DNA of 64,000 nt from Acidobacteriota bacterium (GTDB lineage Bacteria; Acidobacteriota; Blastocatellia; Pyrinomonadales; Pyrinomonadaceae): positions 1,550,001 through 1,614,000 of the forward strand of contig JADKBM010000016.1 of NCBI GenBank assembly GCA_016715115.1, written 5' to 3'. Made by a program: the position numbers and the translations under genes. This document shows positions 46,453 to 55,495 of this stretch, one piece after another (the stretch's first letter is position 1; every line of letters starts with the position of its first letter). The notes under the pieces are model-generated. The model saw only the letters and a program-made list of their open reading frames with translations. It did no database searches and was not told the origin of the DNA.

Positions 46453-48567
46453 ATGACGAATCTAAAAAAATCTGCTTTTCGGCTTTTCGGGTCCGGTTTT
46501 GTGCTTTTTCTTTTTGTTGCGGTCGGCTTTTCCCAACAGGTCCAGCGCGCTGAATTCGACGTTACCGGTTACAAGATGGACGTCCAGCTTTCGCCGAACG
46601 AAAACAAGCTTGCGGCGACCGTCGACGTCAGTTTCGTTCCCAAAGCCGACACGCGCAATGTCGCCTTCGAACTCAACGGATCGCTGACGATCGAGAGCAT
46701 CACGAAGATTCAGTCGCAGTCGGTTGTTTCTACGACGACTGCCACCCCGCAACCGAAAACCAAGACGACGCCGAAACCGGCCGTTCCGACGAATCAGCTG
46801 ACGTTCGTGCAGGACCGCGTCGGCGTTTCCGAACTCGGACCGAGCGTCAAGATCGATCTTGGTGAAACCGCGGTTGCCGGTTCGACCGTCACTTTGAGGT
46901 TCAAGTATTACGGAGTGCTCGTAACGGCCGAAGGCGGACCGCTTCTGACCAAGCGGCTGGCTTATGTCGGGAGCGAGAACGGTTACTTGATGTACGCCGC
47001 ACGCTGGTTTCCGTTTCACAACTATGCCGCCGATTTTGCAACGAGCGACATTACGATCTCGATCCCGACGGGCTACTCGATCGCCGGCTACAGCGATCAG
47101 CCGTCGGCCGCGGTCGGCGGAAAGCAGCGTTTCGTTCAGTCGCGCCCGGGCTTGATCGGCAATTTCGCATATGACCGTTACGCGAGCAAGACGCTGCGCT
47201 TCGGCGAGTTCGAGTTTCAGTTCTTTACAAAGGCCGCAAACGATCAACTCGTCTCGCAGTACGGCGAAACGCTCGGCCGCGCGTTTGATTTCTATACCAA
47301 GAAATACGGACTTCCCGAAAGCGGACGCAAGTTCGTCATCGCGCAGATCGACGACGACAGTCTCGAGTTCTATTCCGCTCCCGGAGTGCTTTTCGTCGCG
47401 CAACGTTTGTTCGATCAATCCCGCGAAGTAACCGCCGAAAGGATGCAGCGCGAAGCCGCGTATCAATGGTGGGGACTTTCGGCCGGTTTGAAGTCGTTTG
47501 ACGACGCCTGGCTCTCGCAGGGACTCGCCGAATACAGCGCGTTCTCTCTGCGCGAAAGTCAGTTGACCGGTCCGGCGCTTGAATCTCTGCGCCGTGAACT
47601 TCTCGAAAAGGCTCTGACATTCGAACCGACGGCATCTCTTCTGCGCGCGCCGTCGAGTCTCGACGATCAATCTACGGCGTATCAATACATTATGTTCGCC
47701 AAGGGCGCATTCGCTTACAAGCTTTTGCGCGACACGATCGGTGATCAAAAGTTCGATCAGCTGCTTCGCGCATACCTCGAGCGCTACCGCGGGAAGAACG
47801 CCTCGATCGATGATTTCGAGAAACTGACCAGCGAGATCGCCGGCCAGAATATGCGCTACTTTTTCGCCCGCTGGGTCGAGAGCACGGGAGTTCCGGAATT
47901 CAAGGCCGACTATCTGATCATCCGCACGCGCGCCGGAAAATTCGTCACGCGCGGAACGGTCCGGCAGAACTACGACAATCTCCGTTTGCCGCTCGAGATC
48001 CAGCTCCGTTCCGAAGGCGGCGAGGGACTGAAGACGGTGACCGTCAATATCGAAGAGGCGAGCGCTGATTTCAACATCGAATCCGACGGCAAACCTCTCG
48101 AATTGATCATTGATCCGAACTACAAGCTGTTGCGGATCTCGGACGAACTCCGCATTTCGTCCATCGCGCGCCGCGGCATCGAACAGTTCAAGGAAGGCAA
48201 CTACGTCGAGGCGCAACAGCAGTTCGAACAGGCGCTGAAACTCGACCGTTCGAACGCCTGGATCTATTATCACCTCGGACTGCTCTTCCTCGAGCAGCGC
48301 AATTACGATCTCGCGATCGACAACTTCAAAGCCGTCGAGGCGCTCGGCGTTCAAGGCGACGCCCGTCCGGCCTGGCTTCACGTCTGGGCATTGATCAAAA
48401 AGGGAAATGCCTACGACGCGAAAGGCGACCGAACGCGGGCAATGGATGCATACAACAAGGGAGCCGCGCTCGGCGACAATTACGACAACGCGCAAGAAGT
48501 CATAAAGCGGTATCAGGATAGTCCCTACGACCCGCGCGACAAGACGAGTACGACGGCAGTCAAATAA
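46453..48567 (+). CDS. Secreted degenerate M1-type peptidase with C-terminal TPRs
   Basis: 704 residues from ATG 46453 (a TTG lies one codon before). Signal peptide (SGFVLFLFVAVGFSQQ); an M1 N-terminal beta-domain (QRAEFDVTGYKMDVQLSPNENKLAATVDVSF); an M1 catalytic-like domain about 250-480; and TPR repeats about 575-690 (IEQFKEGNYVEAQQQFEQALKLDRSNAWIYYHLGLLFLEQRNY). At the HExxH site it reads REAAY (about 333-337), so both zinc His are gone although the Glu and the distal LAEY Glu (about 360) remain; the GxMEN motif is also missing. It is probably a non-catalytic binding protein. Confidence 0.85.
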   Translation: MTNLKKSAFRLFGSGFVLFLFVAVGFSQQVQRAEFDVTGYKMDVQLSPNENKLAATVDVSFVPKADTRNVAFELNGSLTIESITKIQSQSVVSTTTATPQPKTKTTPKPAVPTNQLTFVQDRVGVSELGPSVKIDLGETAVAGSTVTLRFKYYGVLVTAEGGPLLTKRLAYVGSENGYLMYAARWFPFHNYAADFATSDITISIPTGYSIAGYSDQPSAAVGGKQRFVQSRPGLIGNFAYDRYASKTLRFGEFEFQFFTKAANDQLVSQYGETLGRAFDFYTKKYGLPESGRKFVIAQIDDDSLEFYSAPGVLFVAQRLFDQSREVTAERMQREAAYQWWGLSAGLKSFDDAWLSQGLAEYSAFSLRESQLTGPALESLRRELLEKALTFEPTASLLRAPSSLDDQSTAYQYIMFAKGAFAYKLLRDTIGDQKFDQLLRAYLERYRGKNASIDDFEKLTSEIAGQNMRYFFARWVESTGVPEFKADYLIIRTRAGKFVTRGTVRQNYDNLRLPLEIQLRSEGGEGLKTVTVNIEEASADFNIESDGKPLELIIDPNYKLLRISDELRISSIARRGIEQFKEGNYVEAQQQFEQALKLDRSNAWIYYHLGLLFLEQRNYDLAIDNFKAVEALGVQGDARPAWLHVWALIKKGNAYDAKGDRTRAMDAYNKGAALGDNYDNAQEVIKRYQDSPYDPRDKTSTTAVK

Positions 48568-48576
48568 TCGAACGGG

Positions 48577-48602
48577 AAAGGCGGGCAGCGACGCCTGCCT
48601 TT
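48577..48602 (+). terminator. Rho-independent terminator after the M1-like gene
   Basis: AAAGGCGGGC and GCCTGCCTTT arms (one G-T pair) with loop AGCGAC, then TTCATTTTT. It lies 10 bp past the stop and ends 25 bp before the next start. Confidence 0.85.
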
Positions 48603-48626
48603 TTCATTTTTGGAAAGGAGTTGAAT

Positions 48627-49385
48627 ATGAAGCGATCTTTCGTGGCCTTTACGGCAATCCTCTTCTTTTTTGCGACCGCCTCGGCGACGACCTGGTCACC
48701 GGAAGAGTTCACGTGTCCGATCGACAAAGAAAAGAACACGTTTATGGTCGTTACGAGTTACGGTTCGTACATCTATTGGTGGCCTTCAAAATACCAGTGG
48801 ATCTTCTGGCCGCGTACCGATAGCCCAACGTTTTATCTTTGCAAGAGATGCCATCTCGCGACCTATATGTGGGATTTCGACAAGATCCCGAATGACAAGA
48901 TTCCGGCGCTCAAGGAGATTCTTGCCGGGGTGAAGATGTCAAAACCATTCAAGGATTACCAGGAGATTTCGACGGTCGAGCGTCTGGCGATCATGGAAAA
49001 GGTTTATAGCGTTCTCGATACCGATGACGAATGGTGGAGCGTATTCTACCGGACACAGGGCTACCATTATGAAAGCGCCGGTGATGCCGAAAAAGCGGCG
49101 GCGGCGCGGCGCAAGTCGCTGGCGCTGACCGAAAAGCAGATGCAGGACGCGAAAAGCAAGGTACCGAAAAAACTACTGTATTACATTTCAGGCGCGATGA
49201 AGCATTTTCTCAACGACGACAAAGGAGCGCTCGCCGATCTCCAAAAGGGCCTCGAAACGCCGTATGCGTCGCCCAACGAGTCCGCTGAGGATCAGAAGAA
49301 CGCAGAAGCCGGCCTAAACGAGCGGATCAAGGATTACATCGGCCGAATCTCACGTAAAGATATGCCGCGCGACGGCGAAAAATAA
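48627..49385 (+). CDS. Secreted protein with zinc-ribbon-like cysteines and TPR-like helices
   Basis: 252 residues from ATG 48627, with AAGGAG 6 bases upstream. Signal peptide 1-20; then EEFTCPID (Cys 30) and YLCKRCHLATY (Cys 72, 75), a DUF2225-like half-ribbon pattern; aromatic-rich SYIYWWPSKYQWIFWPR between them; then helical TPR-like repeats (about 125-230). Only three cysteines are visible, so metal binding is uncertain. Function unknown. It sits behind a strong terminator, so it probably has its own promoter or depends on read-through. Confidence 0.75.
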   Translation: MKRSFVAFTAILFFFATASATTWSPEEFTCPIDKEKNTFMVVTSYGSYIYWWPSKYQWIFWPRTDSPTFYLCKRCHLATYMWDFDKIPNDKIPALKEILAGVKMSKPFKDYQEISTVERLAIMEKVYSVLDTDDEWWSVFYRTQGYHYESAGDAEKAAAARRKSLALTEKQMQDAKSKVPKKLLYYISGAMKHFLNDDKGALADLQKGLETPYASPNESAEDQKNAEAGLNERIKDYIGRISRKDMPRDGEK

Positions 49386-49414
49386 TCCTTGGTCGCGTCT
49401 CGATTCACCAAAAC

Positions 49415-49445
49415 GTGATCGGCGAACGATTCGCTCGCCGATCAC
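49415..49445 (-). terminator. Hairpin terminator of the TonB-receptor gene
   Basis: GTGATCGGCGA (49415-49425) and TCGCCGATCAC (49435-49445) pair perfectly over 11 bp with a 9-base loop; on the minus strand GTTTTGG follows. It lies 26 bp beyond the receptor stop. Confidence 0.75.
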
Positions 49446-49471
49446 CTGAACGCCTACGCATACGCGCCCCG

Positions 49472-52400
49472 TCAAAACCGGAACTTCGCTCGAAACTGTC
49501 CGACGCGCGGGCCGCCGGTCGTGTTCGTGATGATTCCGAAATCGACCGTATCCTGAAGGTCACTGTTCGGATTCGCAAAGTTCACCGTGTTGAAGACGTT
49601 GAACAGATCGAACCCGACCTCGATGCTGAACCGTTCGCTGATCTTGGTATTCTTTGCAAAACTCAGATCGAAACGCTTCTGCATAGATCCCCGGAAGGTG
49701 TTGCGTCCGAGATTTCCGAAGCCGCCGAGCGGCGATGTGAAGCACGACGAATTGATGACATTCAGATTGCTCGTGCTTGCCCCGCTGACTGCGTCGGCGG
49801 ATGAACATGTCGTATTCGGACGACCGAAGCCAGGTCGATACAGTCCGCCCGAACCGCGCGCCAGATTTGTCAATTGCGATACGTTGGCAATTTCCGGCTC
49901 ACTCGCAAAAACCGTGTACGGCGTACCCGACTGCGCCTGGAAGAATCCCGAAACTGACCACCCTTTGACGAACGCGTTTTGCATTCCGCCGGTCGGAATT
50001 TCCCAGACGAAATTCGTGCTGAACCGATGCGTCCGATCAAAGTCGGAGACGGCCCGGTTGTTGCTCAAGTTTCGTGAATCTCCCTGAGTGATGAATCCCG
50101 TGTTGGGAACATCGGGCTTTCCGCTGCCGGCCGTGCTTCCCGGATCGGACGACATAATGTCGATCGACTTCGAGAAGGTGTAAGCGACGTTGAACTGCAA
50201 TCCTTTCGAAAATCGCTTCGTCAGACTGAACTGTCCGCCGTGATAGTCGGAATATCCTTTTGATTGCAGTAGCAGTGCCTCGGGAACGTTGAATCCGAGG
50301 ACCGGTACACGAGCCTCGAAACCAATCACGGTTCCGTTCGCGGCCGATAGATTGAGATCGACCTGTCCGGTCACGGTGTTCAAAAATCCGAACGCCCGTC
50401 CAAGACCGCGCTCACGAGCCGTCGCTCCGGAATTCAAGGCACCGTTTGGCGCACCGGCTGCTACATATGCTTGGTTGAAACGCTCGAAAATGTGATCGGG
50501 CGTGTTCGGATCGTTCAAGTCGAAACCTTGATTCAGCGCGTTTGCGAGCAGTAGGTTTCGGCCGGCCGTTCCAATGTACCGAGCTTCGAAAAGGAGGTCT
50601 TTCATCAGTTCATACTGCACACCGATGTTCCACTGGTGAACAAAAGGAGTTTGAACGTCGCGGTCGATCGCACGAAACTCAAACGTCTCGGCGATATTCC
50701 CGAAAACACCTGCCGCAAACGGGACGCCGCGCGAATCAGCCGTGATCGGCGTGTTGTCGCGAATCTGGTACGCGCCGGTTGCACCCGATGAGCGAACGAT
50801 GCGGAACGGCAGCCACTGGTTCAGCGGGATCGTCGTCGGCGTGTTCGAGAAGGCCGTCGCGATCGGCACATTGCCGGATGGAACGGTGATCTCGACCTCA
50901 CGAAGGAACGGGTAGTTTGAAAACACGGTGTTGATGAACGCCGCGCTCGGTCGATCGTAGAAGAGCCCGTAACCGCCGCGGACCACCAACTTGTCGGTGA
51001 TCGAATATGCAAAGCCGACGCGCGGTGCAAAATTGTTGTAATCTTCGCCGTTCAACGTGTGTTTGTTGCCGACGACGTTGGTCGCGTTGATAGCTCCGTC
51101 GACGACCGGATTGCCGACCAAATTCACGTTGCTCGGAACGATGAAGCCGCGGGTCGGGTTGTCGCAAAGCGCGGTCGTTCCGCCGGTTTTCGCAAAACAC
51201 GGTTGAAATGACTCCAGATCGAAATTTCCGATGCGGCCATTCTTTTCAGTTGGACGCATAAACAGTTCATACCGTAGTCCCCAGTTTACGCTGAGTTTGC
51301 GATTGATCTTCCAGTTGTCGGTCAAATAGAAGCCCCAGTCCATAAAACGGAAGCTCTTGTCGGTCACGCCATACTGCGTGTCTGCCTCGGTCGCATTACC
51401 GGTCACCAGTTGTGTAAAGCTGTCGAACTTTTCGAACTCGGTTGCTTGTTCTTCGGGCAGGTTAGTATCGAATTGATGCCGTTTGAAATCGCCTCCAAAT
51501 TTGATGTTGTGGTTCCCAAAAATCCAATTGACGTTGTTGCCAAAACTCAAAGTCACTTGCTTGCGCTTGTTGAACGAATCGTTCGGACCTCCAAATGAGA
51601 AATTCGCGAGGTTATTGCGCCCGATGTAATGCCCGAGGCGCAACGTCGCGGCGCTGTTGTCAAATGTCGTTGCCGGATTGAAGACGCCAATGCTTTCATT
51701 CGTGATCGCCAGAAAGTCGTCGTCCAGACGCCGCGTGTTGTTGAGCGAAAAATACCCGAAACGAAATTCGTTTATCCAGTTTGGCGAAATGATATGGGTG
51801 TCCGTTATCGCCAGCGTCCGGTTGCGATCGTTGCGGCGCAGGGTAAACGGAGATGCGAGCGAATTGGGGTCGGGGAATGAATCGAGACCCGGAAAATCGG
51901 CCCAAAACAGAGTCCCGCTGAGCGTGTTGGACTTTGAAAGCTGCCCGTCAAGTCGCATCGTGTACTGGTTCTGTTTGAACTTGGACGGTTCGACGCTGAT
52001 AACCTCAACAAGCGGATTGTTGCGTTGAAGCGTCCGGCTCGTGACGGTCGGAAAACCGCCGAATTGATAGCTGCCTGAACCCGTCTGGTCCACGATTCCA
52101 AGATTTCGGAAGGTCGTGCCCTGTAGGCTCGGCAGAACAAACCCTCCGGTAACCGGATTTTGAAGATTGAAGATTCGCCAGGCGACGTCCGAGACGTCCG
52201 TCGCGGTCAGACAGTTTGTTCCGACGGTGCAGCTGTTGAATTGATTGAATGCTGCCGCGATCGCCGCCTTCGATCGATCGGTACCGAGCACGCTTAGTGC
52301 CAGCGGCAGGATGGTGCGCGTTCGCGCCGTCGGAACGAGTCCGGTGTTTGCGTTCGTATACTGATAACCACCAAAGAAGAAGACCTTGTCTTTCAGAATC

Positions 52401-53284
52401 GGCCCGCCGACTGTAAGACCGGCTTCGGTTCGATCGGCTCGCGGCTTTTCGTTGCCGCTTTCCTTAAGAAAGAACTCATTTGAGTTAAACGCCTTGTTTT
52501 GAAGGTAGTAATATGCGGACCCGTTAAAACGATTTCCGCCGGACTTGGTGACGAGCTGGAAATTGCCTCCGCCGCTGCGTCCGGTCGAAGCATCGTAGAG
52601 CGAAGTCTGCAACTTCACCTCTTGAAGAGTCTCCGGTGCGGGCGAGATATTGTCTGAAAGCGAACCTTCGTTGCTCGTGATGTTCGTCGCGTCGATCCCG
52701 TTGAAGAAAAGACTGGTCGATGTCGTCCGGGTTCCGTTGACCGATGGCGATATGTTTCCGTTTCCATTGACTCCGACCGGCGAGAGTTCCGACGAAACTC
52801 CGGCTTCCGACGAAAGCAGTCCGGTAAAGGAACGCGTCGACGTCGGCAACTTGGTGACCTCTTCTCCGGTGATCTGCCGGGTGATTGTCGGCGATTCCGT
52901 CTGGACCAATTGTTGGTCGCTCGTCACGGTAACAACAGCGTCGGCCGCGCCTATCTCGAGCGTTGCCTCGACCGTGCGCTCGACCGACGTTTCAACTGCG
53001 ACATTCTCGGTGACGCCGCGTTTGAAACCATCCTTTTCAAACGTGATCGAATAAACTCCGACCGGCAGAAGGTTGATGGTCCATCTCCCCTCGCCGTTGG
53101 TCACCGCGGTGCGCGACTGATTCGTCGCTTTATTCTTGGCGACGATCGTTGCGCCTTGAACGACCGCTCCGTTCGGGTCCTTCACCGTCCCTGTCAGACT
53201 TCCTGTCGCCTGCGCGAGGGCGTTTTGAGTTAGCGTTAAAACAAAGACCATCGAAAACAGTCTTAATACTTGGCTGAATCGCAT
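49472..53284 (-). CDS. Oar-type TonB-dependent outer-membrane receptor
   Basis: 1270 residues. Signal peptide 1-24 (FSMVFVLTLTQNALAQ); a carboxypeptidase-regulatory-like beta-sandwich about 27-110 (GSLTGTVKDPNGAVVQGATIVAKN); a plug about 125-235 (QITGEEVTKLPTSTRSFTGLL, SVNGTRTTSTSLFFNGID); then a long beta-barrel ending QFRAKFRF with a terminal aromatic, as outer-membrane proteins do. The large size and Oar-like form are typical of acidobacterial receptors thought to import oligosaccharides or peptides; the substrate is unknown. AGGAG lies 5 bases before the ATG, and a hairpin occupies the leader. No transport or hydrolase partner is adjacent. Confidence 0.93.
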   Translation of the reverse strand: MRFSQVLRLFSMVFVLTLTQNALAQATGSLTGTVKDPNGAVVQGATIVAKNKATNQSRTAVTNGEGRWTINLLPVGVYSITFEKDGFKRGVTENVAVETSVERTVEATLEIGAADAVVTVTSDQQLVQTESPTITRQITGEEVTKLPTSTRSFTGLLSSEAGVSSELSPVGVNGNGNISPSVNGTRTTSTSLFFNGIDATNITSNEGSLSDNISPAPETLQEVKLQTSLYDASTGRSGGGNFQLVTKSGGNRFNGSAYYYLQNKAFNSNEFFLKESGNEKPRADRTEAGLTVGGPILKDKVFFFGGYQYTNANTGLVPTARTRTILPLALSVLGTDRSKAAIAAAFNQFNSCTVGTNCLTATDVSDVAWRIFNLQNPVTGGFVLPSLQGTTFRNLGIVDQTGSGSYQFGGFPTVTSRTLQRNNPLVEVISVEPSKFKQNQYTMRLDGQLSKSNTLSGTLFWADFPGLDSFPDPNSLASPFTLRRNDRNRTLAITDTHIISPNWINEFRFGYFSLNNTRRLDDDFLAITNESIGVFNPATTFDNSAATLRLGHYIGRNNLANFSFGGPNDSFNKRKQVTLSFGNNVNWIFGNHNIKFGGDFKRHQFDTNLPEEQATEFEKFDSFTQLVTGNATEADTQYGVTDKSFRFMDWGFYLTDNWKINRKLSVNWGLRYELFMRPTEKNGRIGNFDLESFQPCFAKTGGTTALCDNPTRGFIVPSNVNLVGNPVVDGAINATNVVGNKHTLNGEDYNNFAPRVGFAYSITDKLVVRGGYGLFYDRPSAAFINTVFSNYPFLREVEITVPSGNVPIATAFSNTPTTIPLNQWLPFRIVRSSGATGAYQIRDNTPITADSRGVPFAAGVFGNIAETFEFRAIDRDVQTPFVHQWNIGVQYELMKDLLFEARYIGTAGRNLLLANALNQGFDLNDPNTPDHIFERFNQAYVAAGAPNGALNSGATARERGLGRAFGFLNTVTGQVDLNLSAANGTVIGFEARVPVLGFNVPEALLLQSKGYSDYHGGQFSLTKRFSKGLQFNVAYTFSKSIDIMSSDPGSTAGSGKPDVPNTGFITQGDSRNLSNNRAVSDFDRTHRFSTNFVWEIPTGGMQNAFVKGWSVSGFFQAQSGTPYTVFASEPEIANVSQLTNLARGSGGLYRPGFGRPNTTCSSADAVSGASTSNLNVINSSCFTSPLGGFGNLGRNTFRGSMQKRFDLSFAKNTKISERFSIEVGFDLFNVFNTVNFANPNSDLQDTVDFGIITNTTGGPRVGQFRAKFRF

Positions 53285-53313
53285 ATTTCTCCTTGGTTAC
53301 AAATGTTCAAAAA

Positions 53314-53356
53314 CAAGACTGCAATCGGAATTCGAACCTCCGATTGCGATCTCTTG
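53314..53356 (-). promoter_or_regulatory. Leader hairpin upstream of the TonB-receptor gene
   Basis: GCAATCGGA (53321-53329) and TCCGATTGC (53339-53347) pair perfectly around a 9-base loop; outer CAAGA/TCTTG extend the stem past small bulges. It ends about 30 bases before the start codon on the minus strand. It could be a 5-prime UTR control element or an old terminator. Confidence 0.5.
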
Positions 53357-53446
53357 TCGTGTCAATAACTGCTGAATTTCCTTGATTGCAAGATAAAGGA
53401 TATGGGCGAGAGGTTAAATACGGCTTAAGCTTGAGTTACGATTCGG

Positions 53447-54118
53447 TTAATTGTTGGTTACGGAGATATTACACAATTCGGCAAAGTCCGAAGGCTCGTC
53501 GATATCCAGGTTGGCCGAAGGTACGAGAATTCTTGAAGTTCGATTCAGGTTTCCGGAGATCACACGCTTCGCCCCTTCGGACGGGTCGAGTCCGAGGAGT
53601 TCTTCGAAGAATTCAGCCGAAAAGACCGCCGGGACGCCGACGGTTCCCGCGTATTCGGCGGCGGCGATCCCTGAATCAGCGGCGCTCGCGAAAAGCCGAT
53701 CGATGACCGACGCGTCGATCAAGGGCTGATCGGCGAGAATGATGGCGACCGATTCGACATCCGGAACTTGTTGAATCAAGATCTCAAGTCCGCTCTTGAT
53801 GGACGAACCGATCCCGTCGGCCCAGCTTTCGTTGACCACGATCAAGACAGGCAAATCGTCGATATGGGGTTTGATGCGTTCGGCGTATGCCCCGAGAACG
53901 ACGCAAACGAAATCGGCCGTTGAATCCAGTGCCGTCTCAACGGCGCGCCGAACGAGCGATCTGCCCTCAAATTCGAGCAGTTGTTTTGGAAAATAATCAA
54001 ACCGCCGCGCCTCGCCGGCAGCAAGAATCAGGACCGATCTTGGATTTTGGATTTCGGATTTTGGATTCACTGCTGCGTTTGATGCCCTTCCAAAGGCTGG
54101 CTGATCTTTGGTCGGCAA
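53447..54118 (-). CDS. mocA: MobA/MocA-like nucleotidyltransferase for molybdenum cofactor
   Basis: Up to 223 residues. SVLILAAGEARRFDYFPKQLLEFEGRSLVRRAVE is the NTP-binding loop of MobA-like NTP transferases, and ADQPLID and AAEYAGTVGVPAVF the metal/substrate blocks. MocA makes the cytidine dinucleotide form of Moco used by xanthine-oxidase-family enzymes, and the neighbouring XdhC and PaoABC-like genes fit that. The start is uncertain: the frame opens at TTG 54118, with a GTG at 54070, and the first coded residues (NPKSEIQNPRS) are heptad-repeat DNA, so the native start may have been lost or moved. The GEAR variant of the usual GxSxR loop is unusual. Confidence 0.82.
   Translation of the reverse strand: MPTKDQPAFGRASNAAVNPKSEIQNPRSVLILAAGEARRFDYFPKQLLEFEGRSLVRRAVETALDSTADFVCVVLGAYAERIKPHIDDLPVLIVVNESWADGIGSSIKSGLEILIQQVPDVESVAIILADQPLIDASVIDRLFASAADSGIAAAEYAGTVGVPAVFSAEFFEELLGLDPSEGAKRVISGNLNRTSRILVPSANLDIDEPSDFAELCNISVTNN
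54039..54068. repeat. GGATTTT heptads inside the mocA 5-prime end
   Basis: TTGGATT, TTGGATT, TCGGATT, TTGGATT lie in phase on the plus strand. On the minus strand they encode NPKSEIQNP ahead of the conserved NTP-binding loop. Confidence 0.8.
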
Positions 54119-54130
54119 TCTTTCGCCTTC

Positions 54131-54249
54131 GGGAATCTTGAATATCTTGAATCTCTCGGGGAATCAATCGCAAATCCCCAAATCGCAAATCGCAAATCCC
54201 AAATCCCCAGATCGCAAATCGCAAATCGCAAATCGCAAATCGCAAATTC
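54131..54249. repeat. AAATCGC heptad array between xdhC and mocA
   Basis: About 16 units with a seven-base period, mostly AAATCGC with variants AAATCCC and AAATCCCC, preceded by degenerate GAATCTT-type units. The array ends directly at the XdhC stop codon (TAG, 54252-54250 on the minus strand). Confidence 0.92.
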
Positions 54250-55227
54250 CTAATGGATTCCCGCATTGCGGTCGCGAAGGAACCCGGCGCTGCGCTTTTT
54301 GAGGACGCTTTGGATCTCGGCGACAATCGCGAGTGCGATCTCTTCGGGCGACTCCGATCCGATATCGAGACCTATCGGACCGTAGAGATTCGCCGGCCAG
54401 GATTCGCCGATCTCAGCAAGCAGTTTTTCGGTACGTTTTTTCGGTCCGAGCGCGCCGATGTACGCGGCATTCGACGGCAATATGAATTTCTGGATCAGTT
54501 TGTCCTTTTCGTAGTTATGAGTCATCACGACAGCGACCGAATTCGCGTCGATCTTCAGATTGCCCGCAAAATTTTCGGGCGCGAGCAATTGAATCGAATC
54601 TGCATCCGGAAATCGCTCGCGAGTCGCAAAGGCGGGACGGTGATCGACGATCGAAACACGCCATCCGAGGGTTTTCGCGATCGTGCAAACGGGAATTGCA
54701 TCCGTACCGCCGCCGAAAATGAGAATCGAAATAGGCGGGTCGATGATCTCGACAAATCGCTCGCCGATCAGTTGTGAGCGGTCGATCTGCACCGTGCCCG
54801 TTTCGTCGTAATCCCGGAGACCGATCGAATCGGGAGCGATCGATACCGAACTGACAAAACGCCTTCGCTCTTTGTTGGCGGCCGCGATCCGTTCAAAATA
54901 ATCCCGGTCGAACGGCTCGAACAAGATCCGAATGACGCCGCGGCAGCCCATATTGAGCGAGAAAACCGAGTCCTCGTGCTTCGTCGTGTCGTAAACGAAG
55001 ACCTGAGCCGCGCCCGAATCCACGACCCGTTTTGCGCGCTCGAGAACATCGGCTTCAAGACATCCGCCGGAAACGGTTCCGACGGCATCGCCGTTGGCGC
55101 GGATCAGCATCTTCGCGCCGGCGCCCCGATACGCCGAACCCTGCACGTTGATGACCGTTGCGACAACTGCGGTTTCATCGGCGTCGAGGCGCGGAATCGT
55201 CTTTAGGATTTCTTCGATTTCTTTCAT
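54250..55227 (-). CDS. xdhC: XdhC/CoxI-family molybdoenzyme maturation factor
   Basis: 325 residues from MKEIEEILKTIPRL (ATG 55227; the frame extends nine codons further to TTG 55254). The XdhC N-domain block (AVVATVINVQGSAYRGAGAKMLI, GTVSGGCLEADVLERA, FSLNMGCRGVIRILFEP) and the Rossmann C-domain (ISILIFGGGTDAIPV, VSIVDHRPAF, YIGALGPKKRTEKL) are complete. XdhC/PaoD proteins bind Moco, support its sulfuration and insert it in xanthine-oxidase-family enzymes. The gene follows paoC on the same strand after 268 bp without any recognisable gene. Confidence 0.92.
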   Translation of the reverse strand: MKEIEEILKTIPRLDADETAVVATVINVQGSAYRGAGAKMLIRANGDAVGTVSGGCLEADVLERAKRVVDSGAAQVFVYDTTKHEDSVFSLNMGCRGVIRILFEPFDRDYFERIAAANKERRRFVSSVSIAPDSIGLRDYDETGTVQIDRSQLIGERFVEIIDPPISILIFGGGTDAIPVCTIAKTLGWRVSIVDHRPAFATRERFPDADSIQLLAPENFAGNLKIDANSVAVVMTHNYEKDKLIQKFILPSNAAYIGALGPKKRTEKLLAEIGESWPANLYGPIGLDIGSESPEEIALAIVAEIQSVLKKRSAGFLRDRNAGIH

Positions 55228-55495
55228 TGGGAACAAAAAGGGCGAACCAAACAATTGAATATTGAAGGTTCTTGAGCCAGATCATACGCCAGTGACTTCG
55301 CGTTCTTTCGCGTCGTTTGGCGGTCGAATCCAACTTGCGATTGGAGAGGATGGTTTCGGCCAATCCAGGACATTATCGACAGCGAAATGACGCCAAAATC
55401 CGCCAACCCAACGAAAAATAATCATTAAAAGCAGACAGACGTTTCTGAATCTTAGTTCGCGTTTGATCGGGACGTCGCCTCTCTCAATTAGCAGC

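Noticed and set aside
46462..48495. Long antisense frame opposite the M1-like gene (677 codons)
   Set aside because: Arg/Asp/Val-rich shadow caused by codon bias; the plus-strand gene has a signal peptide and domain motifs. The same applies to long antisense frames at 10814-12694, 39236-40837, 42771-44183, 20511-21893 and 27172-28158.
54250..55254. XdhC start at 55254
   Set aside because: It is a TTG codon giving a non-conserved extension (MFGSPFLFP); the family begins around the MKEIEE position, although neither start has a strong ribosome site.
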